Origin: JACVRW01 sp963819115
Lineage (GTDB): Bacteria; Actinomycetota; Thermoleophilia; Solirubrobacterales; Thermoleophilaceae
Assembly (NCBI GenBank): GCA_963819115.1
Contig: CAWFUR010000011.1
Location: 1,116,001 to 1,180,000 of the forward strand
DNA length: 64,000 nucleotides
Reading direction: 5' to 3'
The notes beneath the pieces are model-generated. The model was given only the letters and a program-made list of their open reading frames with translations, made no database searches and was not told where the DNA came from. Of the stretch, positions 1 to 8,504 are shown piece after piece. Position numbers and translations under genes: made by a program. Numbering within the stretch: position 1 is the first letter of the stretch; each line of letters starts with the position of its first letter.

Positions 1-1
1 G

Positions 2-1081
2 AACGGCGAGACCCCGCTGGTCGAGGTGGATCACCTCAAGCTCTTCTTCCCGATCAGGGACGGAATCCTCTTCGAGCGCGAGGTGGCTCGCGTCCATGCG
101 GTGAACGACGTGACCTTCTCCATCAAGGAGGGCGAGACGCTCGGGCTCGTGGGGGAGTCGGGCTGCGGGAAGACCACGATGTCTCGCGCGATCATGCGGC
201 TGATCGACTCCACCGACGGCACCATAAAGTTCCGCGGCGAGGATGTGACCAAGGCCGGCCGCCGGCAGATGGAGCCGCTGCGCCGGCAGATGCAGATGGT
301 GTTCCAGGACCCCTTCGCGTCGCTGAACCCGCGCCGGCGGGTGGGCCAGATCATCGGTGCTCCGCTGCGCCTCCACGGCACGCCTCGTGGGGAGGTGGAG
401 CCGAAGGTCCGGGAGCTGCTCGACCGGGTGGGCCTGCACTCGGAGCATCTGAACCGCTACCCCCACGAGTTCTCCGGCGGCCAGCGTCAGCGAATCGGCG
501 TGGCCCGCGCGCTGGCGCTACAACCTCGCCTGATCGTCCTCGACGAGCCCGTGTCGGCGCTCGACGTGTCGGTGCAGGCGCAGATCATCAACCTGCTGGG
601 CGACCTCCAGGACGACCTCAAGCTCACCTACCTCTTCGTGGCCCACGACCTGTCCGTGGTCCGGCACGTGTCCGACCGGATCGCCGTGATGTATCTCGGG
701 AAGCTGATGGAGGTCTCGCCGGCCGAGGAGCTCTATACGAAGCCCATCCATCCGTACACCGGGGCGCTGCTCGCGGCGATCCCCATCCCGGACCCGGAGG
801 AGAACCGCCGGCGCGAGCGGGTGGTGGTGTCCGGCGAGCCGCCCAACCCGATCGACCCGCCGGCGGGCTGCGTATTTCATCCCCGCTGTCCTCGCGCCAC
901 GGATGTGTGCCGCGAGGTGGAGCCGCCGCTGGTGAGCTACCCCAGCGGGCATCTCGCCGCCTGCCACCACCCCATGAACGTCAGCGACGACGAGATCCGT
1001 GCCGCCCAGAGGCACGACTCGAGCCCCCGGGATTGCGGCGACACCATGCCGGAGCCCGCTGGGGCGATCAGCCAGGGCTGA
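2..1081 (+). CDS. Oligopeptide/dipeptide ABC transporter ATP-binding protein (OppF/DppF-like), 5' end outside window
   Basis: Cytoplasmic ATPase subunit that would energise import of peptides or similar solutes. The frame is open from the first base of the window and the sequence before the first GTG (26) already reads as protein, so the true start lies upstream and the gene is partial. Visible motifs are Walker A (GESGCGKTT), the Q-loop region (MVFQDP), the ABC signature (SGGQRQR), Walker B (LIVLDEP) and the switch His (VAHDLS). The C-terminus carries the oligopeptide-family extension with a Cys-containing FHPRCP motif. The permease and D-type ATPase partners would lie upstream, outside the window. 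Substrate cannot be told from the sequence. Confidence 0.93.
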   Translation, partial: NGETPLVEVDHLKLFFPIRDGILFEREVARVHAVNDVTFSIKEGETLGLVGESGCGKTTMSRAIMRLIDSTDGTIKFRGEDVTKAGRRQMEPLRRQMQMVFQDPFASLNPRRRVGQIIGAPLRLHGTPRGEVEPKVRELLDRVGLHSEHLNRYPHEFSGGQRQRIGVARALALQPRLIVLDEPVSALDVSVQAQIINLLGDLQDDLKLTYLFVAHDLSVVRHVSDRIAVMYLGKLMEVSPAEELYTKPIHPYTGALLAAIPIPDPEENRRRERVVVSGEPPNPIDPPAGCVFHPRCPRATDVCREVEPPLVSYPSGHLAACHHPMNVSDDEIRAAQRHDSSPRDCGDTMPEPAGAISQG

Positions 1082-1428
1082 TCGACCTACGGGAGTCGTC
1101 CGGCGCCCGCTTCGGGCCCGGTCCGCGATCCCCTTCCGCTGCGTAAATCCCACCGCCTGATTCCGCTTCCGAAGCGGGATTCCCGCGCGTAACCTTTTGG
1201 CTCTGCACGGGTTCTTGCACCTGAAGGTGACAAGAGCCGGTGCGTCTGCGATATTGCGCATCGAGTTCGCACAGAGCTCAAGTCAGTACCTATGCAAACC
1301 CGACATTATGTCGGGGTCCGTCCCGGGACAGGAAGGAACCCTTCAATGCCCAATCGGCGCTAGTAGTTTCTTAACAGGGACCGCGCTCCGGCGCGGTCCC
1401 TCTCGTTTGTGGGCATAAAGGGGCCGAG
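1082..1428. other. 347-bp intergenic region, structured, no gene recognised
   Basis: No convincing coding frame is seen. The second half is less GC-rich than its surroundings and contains several inverted repeats: CCCGACA-TTA-TGTCGGG (1299-1315), GTCCCGGGAC (1320-1329) and a 10-bp perfect stem at 1377-1400. A short non-coding RNA ending at the last hairpin, or a 5' leader controlling the MFS gene that follows, are both possible. No known riboswitch or RNA class was recognised. Confidence 0.5.
1377..1400 (+). terminator. Strong hairpin, likely intrinsic terminator
   Basis: GGGACCGCGC and GCGCGGTCCC form a perfect 10-bp stem with a TCCG loop, followed by TCTCGTTTGT. It ends 28 bp before the MFS start codon. 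It could terminate a small RNA from the preceding gap or act as an attenuator for the MFS gene. The T-tract is imperfect. Confidence 0.6.
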
Positions 1429-2709
1429 TTGAGACGAACGATCGACCTTCTTCGCGCGGAGTCCCGCGCCCGAGTCTTCTTCGCGATCATGACTCAGTCC
1501 GCTCTCGGCACGGGGGCGGGATACGTAGCGCTACTGCTCATTGCGTACGAGCGCTTCCACTCGCCGTGGGCCATCAGCATCGTGCTGATCGCCGACCTGG
1601 TGGCGCCCATGCTCTTCGGCCCGGTGTTCGGGGCCATCGCGGACAGATGGTCACGCCGGTCATGCGCCGTGGTGGCCGACGTGGTTCGCGCCGGCGCCTT
1701 CGTCGGCGTGGCCCTGGTGCACGGGTTCGCGCCCACTGTGGCGTTCGCGCTGCTGGCCGGCGTGGGCACCGCGCTCTTCACCCCGGCCACCCTCGCCGCC
1801 CTGCCCAGCCTCGTGACCAAGGAGCGGCTGCCCGCGGCCACCTCGCTCTACGGCGCCATCGCCGACGTGGGCCTTGCGGCCGGCCCCGCGCTGGCCGCCC
1901 TGGTGCTGGTGGCCGGCGGCCCTGAGGAGGTGCTCCTGGCCAACGCGGTGACCTTCGTCATCTCGGCCTTCGGGCTGCTCACGATCAACTTCGGCCGCGC
2001 CCCGACCCAGGAGGCCGGCGAGCACCTGTCGCTGTTTGCGGACACACGGGCGGGAATGCGCGCCTCGGCCTCTATCCCAGGGCTCAGCACGGTGCTCCTG
2101 GCCACCGGCGCCGCGCTGTTCTTCGGGGGCCTCCTGAACGTGGCGGAGCTCCCGTTCGTGACCACCGACCTCGGGGGAAGCGAGGCGGCCTACTCGTTCG
2201 TGGTCGCCCTGGCGGGACTCGGGGTGGCGGCCGGCTCGCTCTCGGGCGGGGCGGGCGGCGCTCCCAGGCACCTCCGGGACCGCTTCCTGTTCGGCATGAT
2301 CGTGATGGCCGTGGGCTACGTGGTGTCCGGGCTGGCCGGCCGCTGGGAGATCCTGCTGGTCACGTTCGTGGTCGCGGGCTTCGGAAACGGCGTAATGCTC
2401 GTGCACGAGCGGCTGATGCTCCAGGAGCTGGTGCCCGACCGCCTCGCGGCGAGGGTCTTCGGCATCCGCGACTCCATCACCGCGTGGGCCTACGCCATCT
2501 CCTTCACGGCCGCCGGCGGGCTGGCCAGCGCCTTCGGGTCCCGTGCCGTGATGATCTCCTCCGGGGCCGGCGTGGTACTGGTGTGGGCCGTGACCGCGGT
2601 GCGGATGCGCCGCGAGCTTGCGGACACCGTTCCGGCACCCAGGCTGCGGCCGCTGCCGCCGGTGGAGGCCTTCGTGGAGAGCGAGGGCCGCGCCCTCACC
2701 CACACCTAG
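1429..2709 (+). CDS. MFS transporter (EntS/MFS_3-like exporter)
   Basis: A 426-residue integral membrane protein with about twelve hydrophobic segments and the MFS loop motif after helix 2 (GAIADRWSRR, near residues 63-72). The overall look is that of EntS/MFS_3-type drug or siderophore exporters; the substrate is unknown. The start is TTG at 1429, chosen because AAAGGGG sits about 5 bp upstream and the protein then begins with a short basic segment before helix 1. Its stop interlocks with the stop of the convergent HD-GYP gene through a shared CTAG. The hairpin upstream may regulate it. Confidence 0.85.
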   Translation: MRRTIDLLRAESRARVFFAIMTQSALGTGAGYVALLLIAYERFHSPWAISIVLIADLVAPMLFGPVFGAIADRWSRRSCAVVADVVRAGAFVGVALVHGFAPTVAFALLAGVGTALFTPATLAALPSLVTKERLPAATSLYGAIADVGLAAGPALAALVLVAGGPEEVLLANAVTFVISAFGLLTINFGRAPTQEAGEHLSLFADTRAGMRASASIPGLSTVLLATGAALFFGGLLNVAELPFVTTDLGGSEAAYSFVVALAGLGVAAGSLSGGAGGAPRHLRDRFLFGMIVMAVGYVVSGLAGRWEILLVTFVVAGFGNGVMLVHERLMLQELVPDRLAARVFGIRDSITAWAYAISFTAAGGLASAFGSRAVMISSGAGVVLVWAVTAVRMRRELADTVPAPRLRPLPPVEAFVESEGRALTHT

Positions 2710-4082
2710 CTGTAGCCGGAGGTGGTGGCGGGAGGCATGCCCGCGAGCACCTGGCGCACCGCGTCCGTGCCCTGGAACACCGGGCTGCCGTCCTGAACGA
2801 CCCGGACGAGGGCCTCCACGATCTTGGGATCGAACTGGGAGCCGGCGTTATCGCGCAGCTCGCTCAGCGCCTTCTCCATCGGGAGCGCCTTGCGGTACAC
2901 GCGGTCGCTCGTCATGGCGTTGTAGGCGTCGCAGCAGAACACGATGCGCGAGGCGAAGGGGATCTGGTCGCCGGCGAGGCCGTCGGGGTAGCCGTTGCCG
3001 TCCCAGCGCTCGTGGCAGGAGCGCACGATCTCGCCGACCCGGCCCAGCAGCCCACCCACGCGGTCGAGCAGGAACTGGCCCTCGATCGTGTGGGTCTTCA
3101 TGACCTCGAACTCGCGGTCGTCGAGACTGCTCGGCTTGTTGAGGATCTCCTTGGGGATGGCGATCTTGCCCACGTCGTGGAGCATCGCCGCGAACTCGAG
3201 CTCGCGCCGGCTCTGCTCGGGCACGTTCAGCTCGTCCGCCACCGCGTTCACGAGCTCGACCACGGAGCGGGAGTGCTCCGCGGTGTAGCTGTCCTCGGAC
3301 TCCACGACGTCGGACAGGAGCATCACCGTGCCCCGGTAGGCGCGGTGGAGCTCCACCGCGTTCGCCCAGCGCTCCTCACGGTCGCGGGCGAAGCTGTGGA
3401 GGAGCCAGGTGAAGGGGGCCACGGTGAGGAGCGCGGCGGGCTCGTCCACCGCGGCCACCGTGATCAGGAAGGCGAGCGGGAGGAAGATGGCGTCCAGGCG
3501 CAGCGTGCCGATGCACTCCGACACCAGCTCGCGCGTGGGAAGGTCGTCGAGCAGCCGGCCGCGCAACACCGACCATCCGAGGTCGCCTCCGGCCTGGGCC
3601 ACGAAGGCCAGCGCGTAGTACTTGGCGTCGCCGAGGTCGGGGAACCCGGGCGCGAGCTGCGCCAGGACGAGGACCGGGGGGATGCAGAACCAGCTGTCGG
3701 CCAGCGGACCGATCAGGCGCTGGCGATGCCAGCGTCCCTTGATCACGTCCGGCACCGTGCCCACGAGCTGCGAGAGCCCGATCAGAAGGGCAACGTAGGG
3801 GAGCGGCGCGAGGGCGAAGATCGGCACCAGCAGCAGCTGTTCGGCCGTGCCGAATGAGCCGCCGAACTCGAAGCGCACCAGGCTGATGAACGCGTACCCG
3901 ACGAGGAGGCAGGGGAGGAGCAGGTAGTCCACGCTCCGCTCGTTGGGCAGCAGCACGGCGAGCGCCGTGGCCACGGCCAGGAAGCCGGCGGACGAAATCC
4001 CCAGCACGATTCGCTCACGCGGAGCCATCCGCTCCGTGCGCCGGGTTCGAGCCTGGTCGACGAGTTGCTCGGCGAGGAGCAT
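2706..4082 (-). CDS. Membrane-anchored HD-GYP domain protein (probable c-di-GMP phosphodiesterase)
   Basis: 458 residues. The N-terminal half (about 25-230) has multiple hydrophobic helices forming a membrane sensor region. The C-terminal half is an HD-GYP domain, with H270, the HD pair H302-D303 in LHDVGKIAIP and the GYP signature at 364-366 (DGNGYPDGL). Proteins of this family hydrolyse cyclic di-GMP. The key residues are present, so activity is plausible. It is divergent from alaS across a 136-bp spacer and convergent with the MFS gene. With the GGDEF protein at 33-34.7 kb and the MshEN-like domain of PilB it suggests c-di-GMP signalling that may affect pili, but no direct link is shown. 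Confidence 0.9.
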   Translation of the reverse strand: MLLAEQLVDQARTRRTERMAPRERIVLGISSAGFLAVATALAVLLPNERSVDYLLLPCLLVGYAFISLVRFEFGGSFGTAEQLLLVPIFALAPLPYVALLIGLSQLVGTVPDVIKGRWHRQRLIGPLADSWFCIPPVLVLAQLAPGFPDLGDAKYYALAFVAQAGGDLGWSVLRGRLLDDLPTRELVSECIGTLRLDAIFLPLAFLITVAAVDEPAALLTVAPFTWLLHSFARDREERWANAVELHRAYRGTVMLLSDVVESEDSYTAEHSRSVVELVNAVADELNVPEQSRRELEFAAMLHDVGKIAIPKEILNKPSSLDDREFEVMKTHTIEGQFLLDRVGGLLGRVGEIVRSCHERWDGNGYPDGLAGDQIPFASRIVFCCDAYNAMTSDRVYRKALPMEKALSELRDNAGSQFDPKIVEALVRVVQDGSPVFQGTDAVRQVLAGMPPATTSGYS

Positions 4083-4140
4083 TGGGGAGATCGTCGGCTG
4101 GAAACGACCAAAGCTCGCGGAGCGCTCGGTGAATGCACAC

Positions 4141-4155
4141 GTTCTTGCAGAGAAC
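4141..4155. promoter_or_regulatory. Inverted repeat upstream of alaS
   Basis: GTTCT-TGCAG-AGAAC is a perfect 5-bp inverted repeat with a 5-bp spacer in the intergenic region between the divergent HD-GYP and alaS genes. It has the form of a dimeric regulator's operator. The orientation (GTTC...GAAC) is opposite to the actinobacterial LexA box, so it is not called an SOS box. Confidence 0.3.
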
Positions 4156-4218
4156 CTGCGCCCCCGCGACAGGGTTAGCCCCCACAGGGGATGGAGGTTG
4201 GGTCCTAGACTCCGGGCC

Positions 4219-6846
4219 GTGAGAGCAGCCGAGATCCGGGAGACGTTCCTTCGCTTCTTCGAGGAGCGCGATCACCTGCGCGTGCCCTCTGCCTCGCTGG
4301 TGCCGCCGTCCTACGATCCGTCGGTGCTGCTCACCACCGCGGGGATGCAGCCCTTCAAGCCGTACTTCCGCGGTGAGGAGACCCCGCCGGCCCCCCGCCT
4401 CACCTCCTGCCAGAAGGTCTTCCGGACCACCGACATCGAGAATGTCGGCTCGACCCACCGGCATCTCACCTTCTTCGAGATGCTGGGCAACTTCTCGGTG
4501 GGCGACTACTTCAAGGGACGTGCCGTTGAGCTCGCGCTCGAGCTCTCCACCCAGGGCTTCGGGTTCGATCCGGAGCAGATCTGGATAACCGTCTTCGGGG
4601 GCGACGAGGAGCTCGGGCTCGGGCCGGACGAGGAGGCCATCGAGTGCTGGCGCGCGGTGGGGGTCCCGGACGACCGCATCGTGCTCCTCGGGCGTGAGGA
4701 CAACTTCTGGCAGTCCGGGCCGACCGGCCCATGCGGCCCCTGCTCGGAGCTCTACCTGGACCGCGGCCCCGCGTTCGGCTCGGACGACGACCGCCCGGGC
4801 GACGACACCGAGCGCTTCCTCGAGTACTGGAACCTCGTGTTCATGCAGTACGAGCTGGCCGCCGACGGCACGCTCACCCCGCTGCCCAGCCGCAACATCG
4901 ACACCGGCATGGGGCTCGACCGCATGGCGGCGATCCTCCAGGGCGTGGAGTCGGTCTTCGAGACCGACCAGCTGCGGCCGCTGGTGGAGCTGGGGGAGGA
5001 GCTGTCGGGACGCAGCTACGGGCAGGACGAGGCCGCCACCCGCGCGCTGCGCATCCTCGCCGATCACGGCCGCGCGGCCGCCTTCCTGGTGGCCGACGGC
5101 GTGGTGCCGTCGAACGAGGACCGCGGTTACATCCTGCGCCGCATCATGCGCCGGGCGATGCATCAGGGCCGGGTGCTCGGGATCGAGCGGGGCTTCCTCC
5201 CGAAGCTCGTGGGCCGGGCGGTGGACGTGATGGGCGACGCCTACCCCGAGCTGCACGAGGAGGCGGCCAACATCGAGCGCTGGGCGCGCGCCGAGGAGGA
5301 GGGCTTCGGCCGCACCCTCGCCCAGGGCGAGCGCCTGCTGGCCGAGCTGGCCGAGGAGGCCCGCGAGGAGGGCACCTCGTGGATTTCGGCGGAGGACGCC
5401 TTCAAGCTCCACGACACCTACGGCTTCCCCTACGAGATGACCAAGGAGCTGCTGGCCGAGCAGGGGCTGTCCGTGGACGACCAGGGGTTCGAGGAGCTGA
5501 TGGACCAAGCCCGGGAGGTGTCCCGCGCGGGCGCGCGCTCCGGGGCCGGCCCCGGCATCCACGCCGGGCACGAGGAGGTGGCCCGGTTCACCCGCGGCGC
5601 CGGCTTCACCACGCGCTTCGTGGGCTACGAGCAGACCGAGGCCGAGACGGTGCTCGGCGCCGCGGAGCCCGACGGCGGCGGACGCGTGCTGGCGAAGCTG
5701 GAGGAGAGCCCCTTCTACCCGGAGGGCGGCGGCCAGGTGTCCGACAGCGGAATCGTCGAGTCGCCGTCCGGCAGCGCGCGCGTGGCGGACGTGTACCGGC
5801 TGGGCGACGACCAGGCGCTGGCGCTCGAGCCGATCGAGGGCGAGATCGCCCCCGGCGAGGCCGTGACGGCGCGGGTGGCCCGCGACGTGCGCCTCTCCAC
5901 GATGCGCAACCACACCGCCACCCACCTGCTGCATGCCGCCCTTCGGGAGCGCCTCGGCCCGCACGTGCGCCAGGCCGGCTCGCACGTGGGCCCGGACAAG
6001 CTGCGCTTCGACTTCACCCATGGCGAGCGCCTCCGCGATGAGGAGCTGACGGACGTGGAGGCCACGATCCGCGGCTGGATCGCCGGCAGCCACCCCGTGC
6101 ACGCCATAGAGACCACCCGCACCGAGGCCGAGGCGCTCGGGGCGATGGCCCTGTTCGGAGAGAAGTACGGCGACTGGGTGCGAATGGTGGAGATCGAGGG
6201 GGTCTCGCGCGAGCTCTGCGGCGGCACGCATGTGCCCAGCACCGGCGAGCTCGGGCTCTTCCATCTGGTGAGCGAGACCTCGAGCGCCTCCAACGTCCGC
6301 CGCATCGAGGCGGTGACGGGGGAGGCCGGATCCGAGCTGTTCCGGACGCGAACGGAGCAGCTGCGCGACCTGGCCACGCTCCTCCGGGTGCCGGAGCCGG
6401 ACGTGGTGCGCGCGGTGGAGCGCCTGACCCAGCGCGCGAAGGAGCTCCAGAAGGCGCCGGCCAAGGAGCTCGACCGCAACGCCGCGGAGGAGCTGGCGGG
6501 CGCGGCCGACGAGATCGGCGGCGTGGCCGTGGTGGTTCAGGCCGTGCCGGCCACCGACGCGAAGGCGCTGCTCCAGCTCTCGGAGTCGGTGCGCCAGCGG
6601 CTCGGCCACTCCGCGGTGGTGCTCGGCTCGGCCGACGACGGCCGGGTGCACCTCGTGGCCAACTTCGCCCCGTCCGCCGTGGAGCGCGGCCTGAAGGCCG
6701 GTGAGGTGGTGAGCGTGGCCGCCCGTGTGGCGGGCGGCGGCGGTGGCGGGCGCGACACCATGGCGCAGGCCGGAGGACGGGACCCCGAGAAGCTTCCGGA
6801 AGCCCTGGCGGCCGCTCGGGTGGAGATCGAGCGCCGCCTCGCCTGA
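4219..6846 (+). CDS. alaS: Alanine--tRNA ligase
   Basis: Class II synthetase that charges tRNA-Ala. At 875 residues it has the normal full length: an N-terminal catalytic core (for example RNIDTGMGLDR), then the editing domain with the metal-binding residues H565 and H569 (HTATH) and C667 and H671 (CGGTH), then a glycine-rich DHHA1-type tail. The open frame extends further upstream, but conservation begins at GTG 4219 (RAAEIRETFLRFF). A TAGACT box 7 bp before this GTG and no Shine-Dalgarno suggest a leaderless message. It is followed 18 bp later by ruvX. Confidence 0.97.
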   Translation: MRAAEIRETFLRFFEERDHLRVPSASLVPPSYDPSVLLTTAGMQPFKPYFRGEETPPAPRLTSCQKVFRTTDIENVGSTHRHLTFFEMLGNFSVGDYFKGRAVELALELSTQGFGFDPEQIWITVFGGDEELGLGPDEEAIECWRAVGVPDDRIVLLGREDNFWQSGPTGPCGPCSELYLDRGPAFGSDDDRPGDDTERFLEYWNLVFMQYELAADGTLTPLPSRNIDTGMGLDRMAAILQGVESVFETDQLRPLVELGEELSGRSYGQDEAATRALRILADHGRAAAFLVADGVVPSNEDRGYILRRIMRRAMHQGRVLGIERGFLPKLVGRAVDVMGDAYPELHEEAANIERWARAEEEGFGRTLAQGERLLAELAEEAREEGTSWISAEDAFKLHDTYGFPYEMTKELLAEQGLSVDDQGFEELMDQAREVSRAGARSGAGPGIHAGHEEVARFTRGAGFTTRFVGYEQTEAETVLGAAEPDGGGRVLAKLEESPFYPEGGGQVSDSGIVESPSGSARVADVYRLGDDQALALEPIEGEIAPGEAVTARVARDVRLSTMRNHTATHLLHAALRERLGPHVRQAGSHVGPDKLRFDFTHGERLRDEELTDVEATIRGWIAGSHPVHAIETTRTEAEALGAMALFGEKYGDWVRMVEIEGVSRELCGGTHVPSTGELGLFHLVSETSSASNVRRIEAVTGEAGSELFRTRTEQLRDLATLLRVPEPDVVRAVERLTQRAKELQKAPAKELDRNAAEELAGAADEIGGVAVVVQAVPATDAKALLQLSESVRQRLGHSAVVLGSADDGRVHLVANFAPSAVERGLKAGEVVSVAARVAGGGGGGRDTMAQAGGRDPEKLPEALAAARVEIERRLA

Positions 6847-6864
6847 CGCTAAGGTCGCCCGCTG

Positions 6865-7266
6865 ATGGGACGCGTCCTTTCTCTCGACCACGGAGCCGCC
6901 AGGTGCGGCTGCGCGGTCTCCGATCCATCCGGAACCGTGGTCAGGCCGCTGCCGGTGATCGAGCGCCCGGATACCCGGCGCGGGCTGGCCGCGGTCGCCG
7001 CCCTGGCCGCCGAGCAGGAGGCTGAGCTGGTGCTGGTGGGGCTCCCGCTCACGCTCGCCGGGGATGAGGGCTCCCAGGCCAGGGAGGCGCGTGCCTTCGC
7101 CGAACGGCTGGAACGCCGCGTGCGCGTGCCCGTCGAGCTCTACGACGAACGCCTCACCACGCGTCAGGCCGAGCGCAGCGGAGGGAGCGGCGACCCCGAC
7201 TCGCGCGCCGCGGCGCACCTCCTCGAGGCCTATCTCGCGCGCACCTCGGCCGGGCTGGCGGAGTGA
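6865..7266 (+). CDS. ruvX: RuvX/YqgF family putative Holliday junction resolvase / pre-16S rRNA nuclease
   Basis: A 133-residue RNase H-fold protein of the YqgF family, implicated in pre-16S rRNA 5'-end maturation. It begins with the conserved LSLDHG strand (D8). The GLPLTLAGDEG segment and YDERLTT are also present. The C-terminal helix (SRAAAHLLEAYL) has a Ser where many homologues have the last acidic residue near KxDxxAA, so one catalytic position may be altered. It lies in the classical alaS-ruvX-mltG order. Its stop overlaps the mltG start. Confidence 0.9.
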   Translation: MGRVLSLDHGAARCGCAVSDPSGTVVRPLPVIERPDTRRGLAAVAALAAEQEAELVLVGLPLTLAGDEGSQAREARAFAERLERRVRVPVELYDERLTTRQAERSGGSGDPDSRAAAHLLEAYLARTSAGLAE

Positions 7267-8504
7267 TGGACGGCCCACCCCCGGTGCCGGGCGGACGCTC
7301 GGCGAGAGAACGCGAGGCGGCGCGCCTCGAGCGTGAGGCCCGGAGAGCCCCTCCCGCTGGCGATCCCGACCGGGACTGGCTGGACGACGCACGGCGGCTG
7401 ACCGACGCCGGCGGTGGCAACGGACGCGACCCGGGGAGCGTCCCCGATCGCCCCGAGCGCCGCGGACCGCGCTGGGGCCGCCTCGCGGCGGTGCTCGTCG
7501 CCGGCCTGCTGGCGCTGGCCGTGGCGTGGTTCCTGGTCTCGCTGTTCCAGCCGTTCAAGGGCGGCGGCGGCGAGCCGGTCTCGGTGACCGTCCCCCGCGG
7601 CTCCAGCCTCGAACAGATCGCCACCCTCCTCGAGAACAGGGGCGTGGTGTCGAGCTCCACCTTCTTTCAGCTCCGCACCCGGCTCGCCGGGCGCAGCGAC
7701 GGCCTCAAGCCCGGCCACTACACCCTGCGCAAGGACATGAGCTTCACCGCCGCGCTGGACGAGCTCGAGAAGGGCACCTCGCCCAACATCATCGACCTGA
7801 CCATTCCCGAGGGACTCTCGCGCGCGGAGATCGCCAGGATCACGAAGGGCCGCCTCCCGGGCAGCTACCTGGCGGCCACCCGCCACTCGCGCCTCCTCGA
7901 TCCGCGCGACTACCGGGCCAAGGGCGCCACGAGCCTCGAGGGCTTCCTCTTCCCGGCCACCTACGAGCTGCGGCGCGGGCAGTCGGTGCGGCGCCTCGTG
8001 GATCGCCAGCTCACCACTTTCAAGCAGCGCTTCCGCTCGGTGGACCTGCGCAAGGCCCGCACGAAGAACCTGACTCCCTGGGACGTGCTGATCATCGCCT
8101 CGATGGTGGAGCGCGAGGCGCAGGTTCCGCGTGAGCGGCGGCTGATCGCATCGGTGATCTACAACCGCCTCCACGAGGGCATCCCGCTGGGCATCGACGC
8201 CACGCTGCGATTCGAGACCGGCAACTGGGATCGGCCCCTGCGCGTGTCGCAGCTCCAGGCCGCCACGCCCTACAACACAAGGGTCAACCCCGGCCTCCCT
8301 CCGGGGCCGATCGGGAATCCGGGCCTCGCCTCGATCCAGGCCGCGGCCAACCCCGCGCACACGAAGTACCTCTACTACGTGGTCAAGCCCTGCGGCCGCG
8401 GGCAGCACGCCTTCGCGGTCACGGACGCCCAGCACCAGCGCAACGTGGATGCCTACAACCGCGCCCGCGCGAAGAACGGCGGCAACTCGCCCGTCGACTG
8501 CTGA
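7266..8504 (+). CDS. mltG: Endolytic murein transglycosylase MltG
   Basis: 412 residues. A proline- and charge-rich cytoplasmic tail (1-70) is followed by one membrane helix (about 74-96), a LysM-like segment (VTVPRGSSLEQIATLL) and a YceG/MltG catalytic domain. The catalytic Glu is E282 in IIASMVEREA, and the conserved YNTRVNPGLPPGPIGNPG region follows. MltG cleaves nascent peptidoglycan glycan strands at the outer face of the membrane and probably sets their length. ATG 7266 overlaps the ruvX stop by one base. GTG 7263 is an alternative start. The stop overlaps the aroE ATG (TGATG), so these genes are translationally coupled. Confidence 0.95.
   Translation: MDGPPPVPGGRSAREREAARLEREARRAPPAGDPDRDWLDDARRLTDAGGGNGRDPGSVPDRPERRGPRWGRLAAVLVAGLLALAVAWFLVSLFQPFKGGGGEPVSVTVPRGSSLEQIATLLENRGVVSSSTFFQLRTRLAGRSDGLKPGHYTLRKDMSFTAALDELEKGTSPNIIDLTIPEGLSRAEIARITKGRLPGSYLAATRHSRLLDPRDYRAKGATSLEGFLFPATYELRRGQSVRRLVDRQLTTFKQRFRSVDLRKARTKNLTPWDVLIIASMVEREAQVPRERRLIASVIYNRLHEGIPLGIDATLRFETGNWDRPLRVSQLQAATPYNTRVNPGLPPGPIGNPGLASIQAAANPAHTKYLYYVVKPCGRGQHAFAVTDAQHQRNVDAYNRARAKNGGNSPVDC

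Noticed and set aside
1377..1400. T-box-like antiterminator sequence (GGGACCGCG near a hairpin)
   Set aside because: The hallmark UGG-containing bulge, specifier stem and AGGGUGGnACCGCG sequence are missing; the next gene is an MFS exporter, not an amino-acid gene. Treated as a plain hairpin.
3943..4218. Upstream extension of the alaS frame
   Set aside because: The added 92 residues show no alanyl-tRNA synthetase similarity and would overlap the divergent HD-GYP gene; GTG 4219 gives the standard N-terminus.
4015..7392. Very long open frame on the minus strand opposite alaS-ruvX (also 36140-38896 opposite dnaE2 and others)
   Set aside because: Composition is typical of antisense frames in GC-rich DNA (Arg/His/Gly/Leu-rich, no domain), and the opposite strand encodes clearly conserved proteins.
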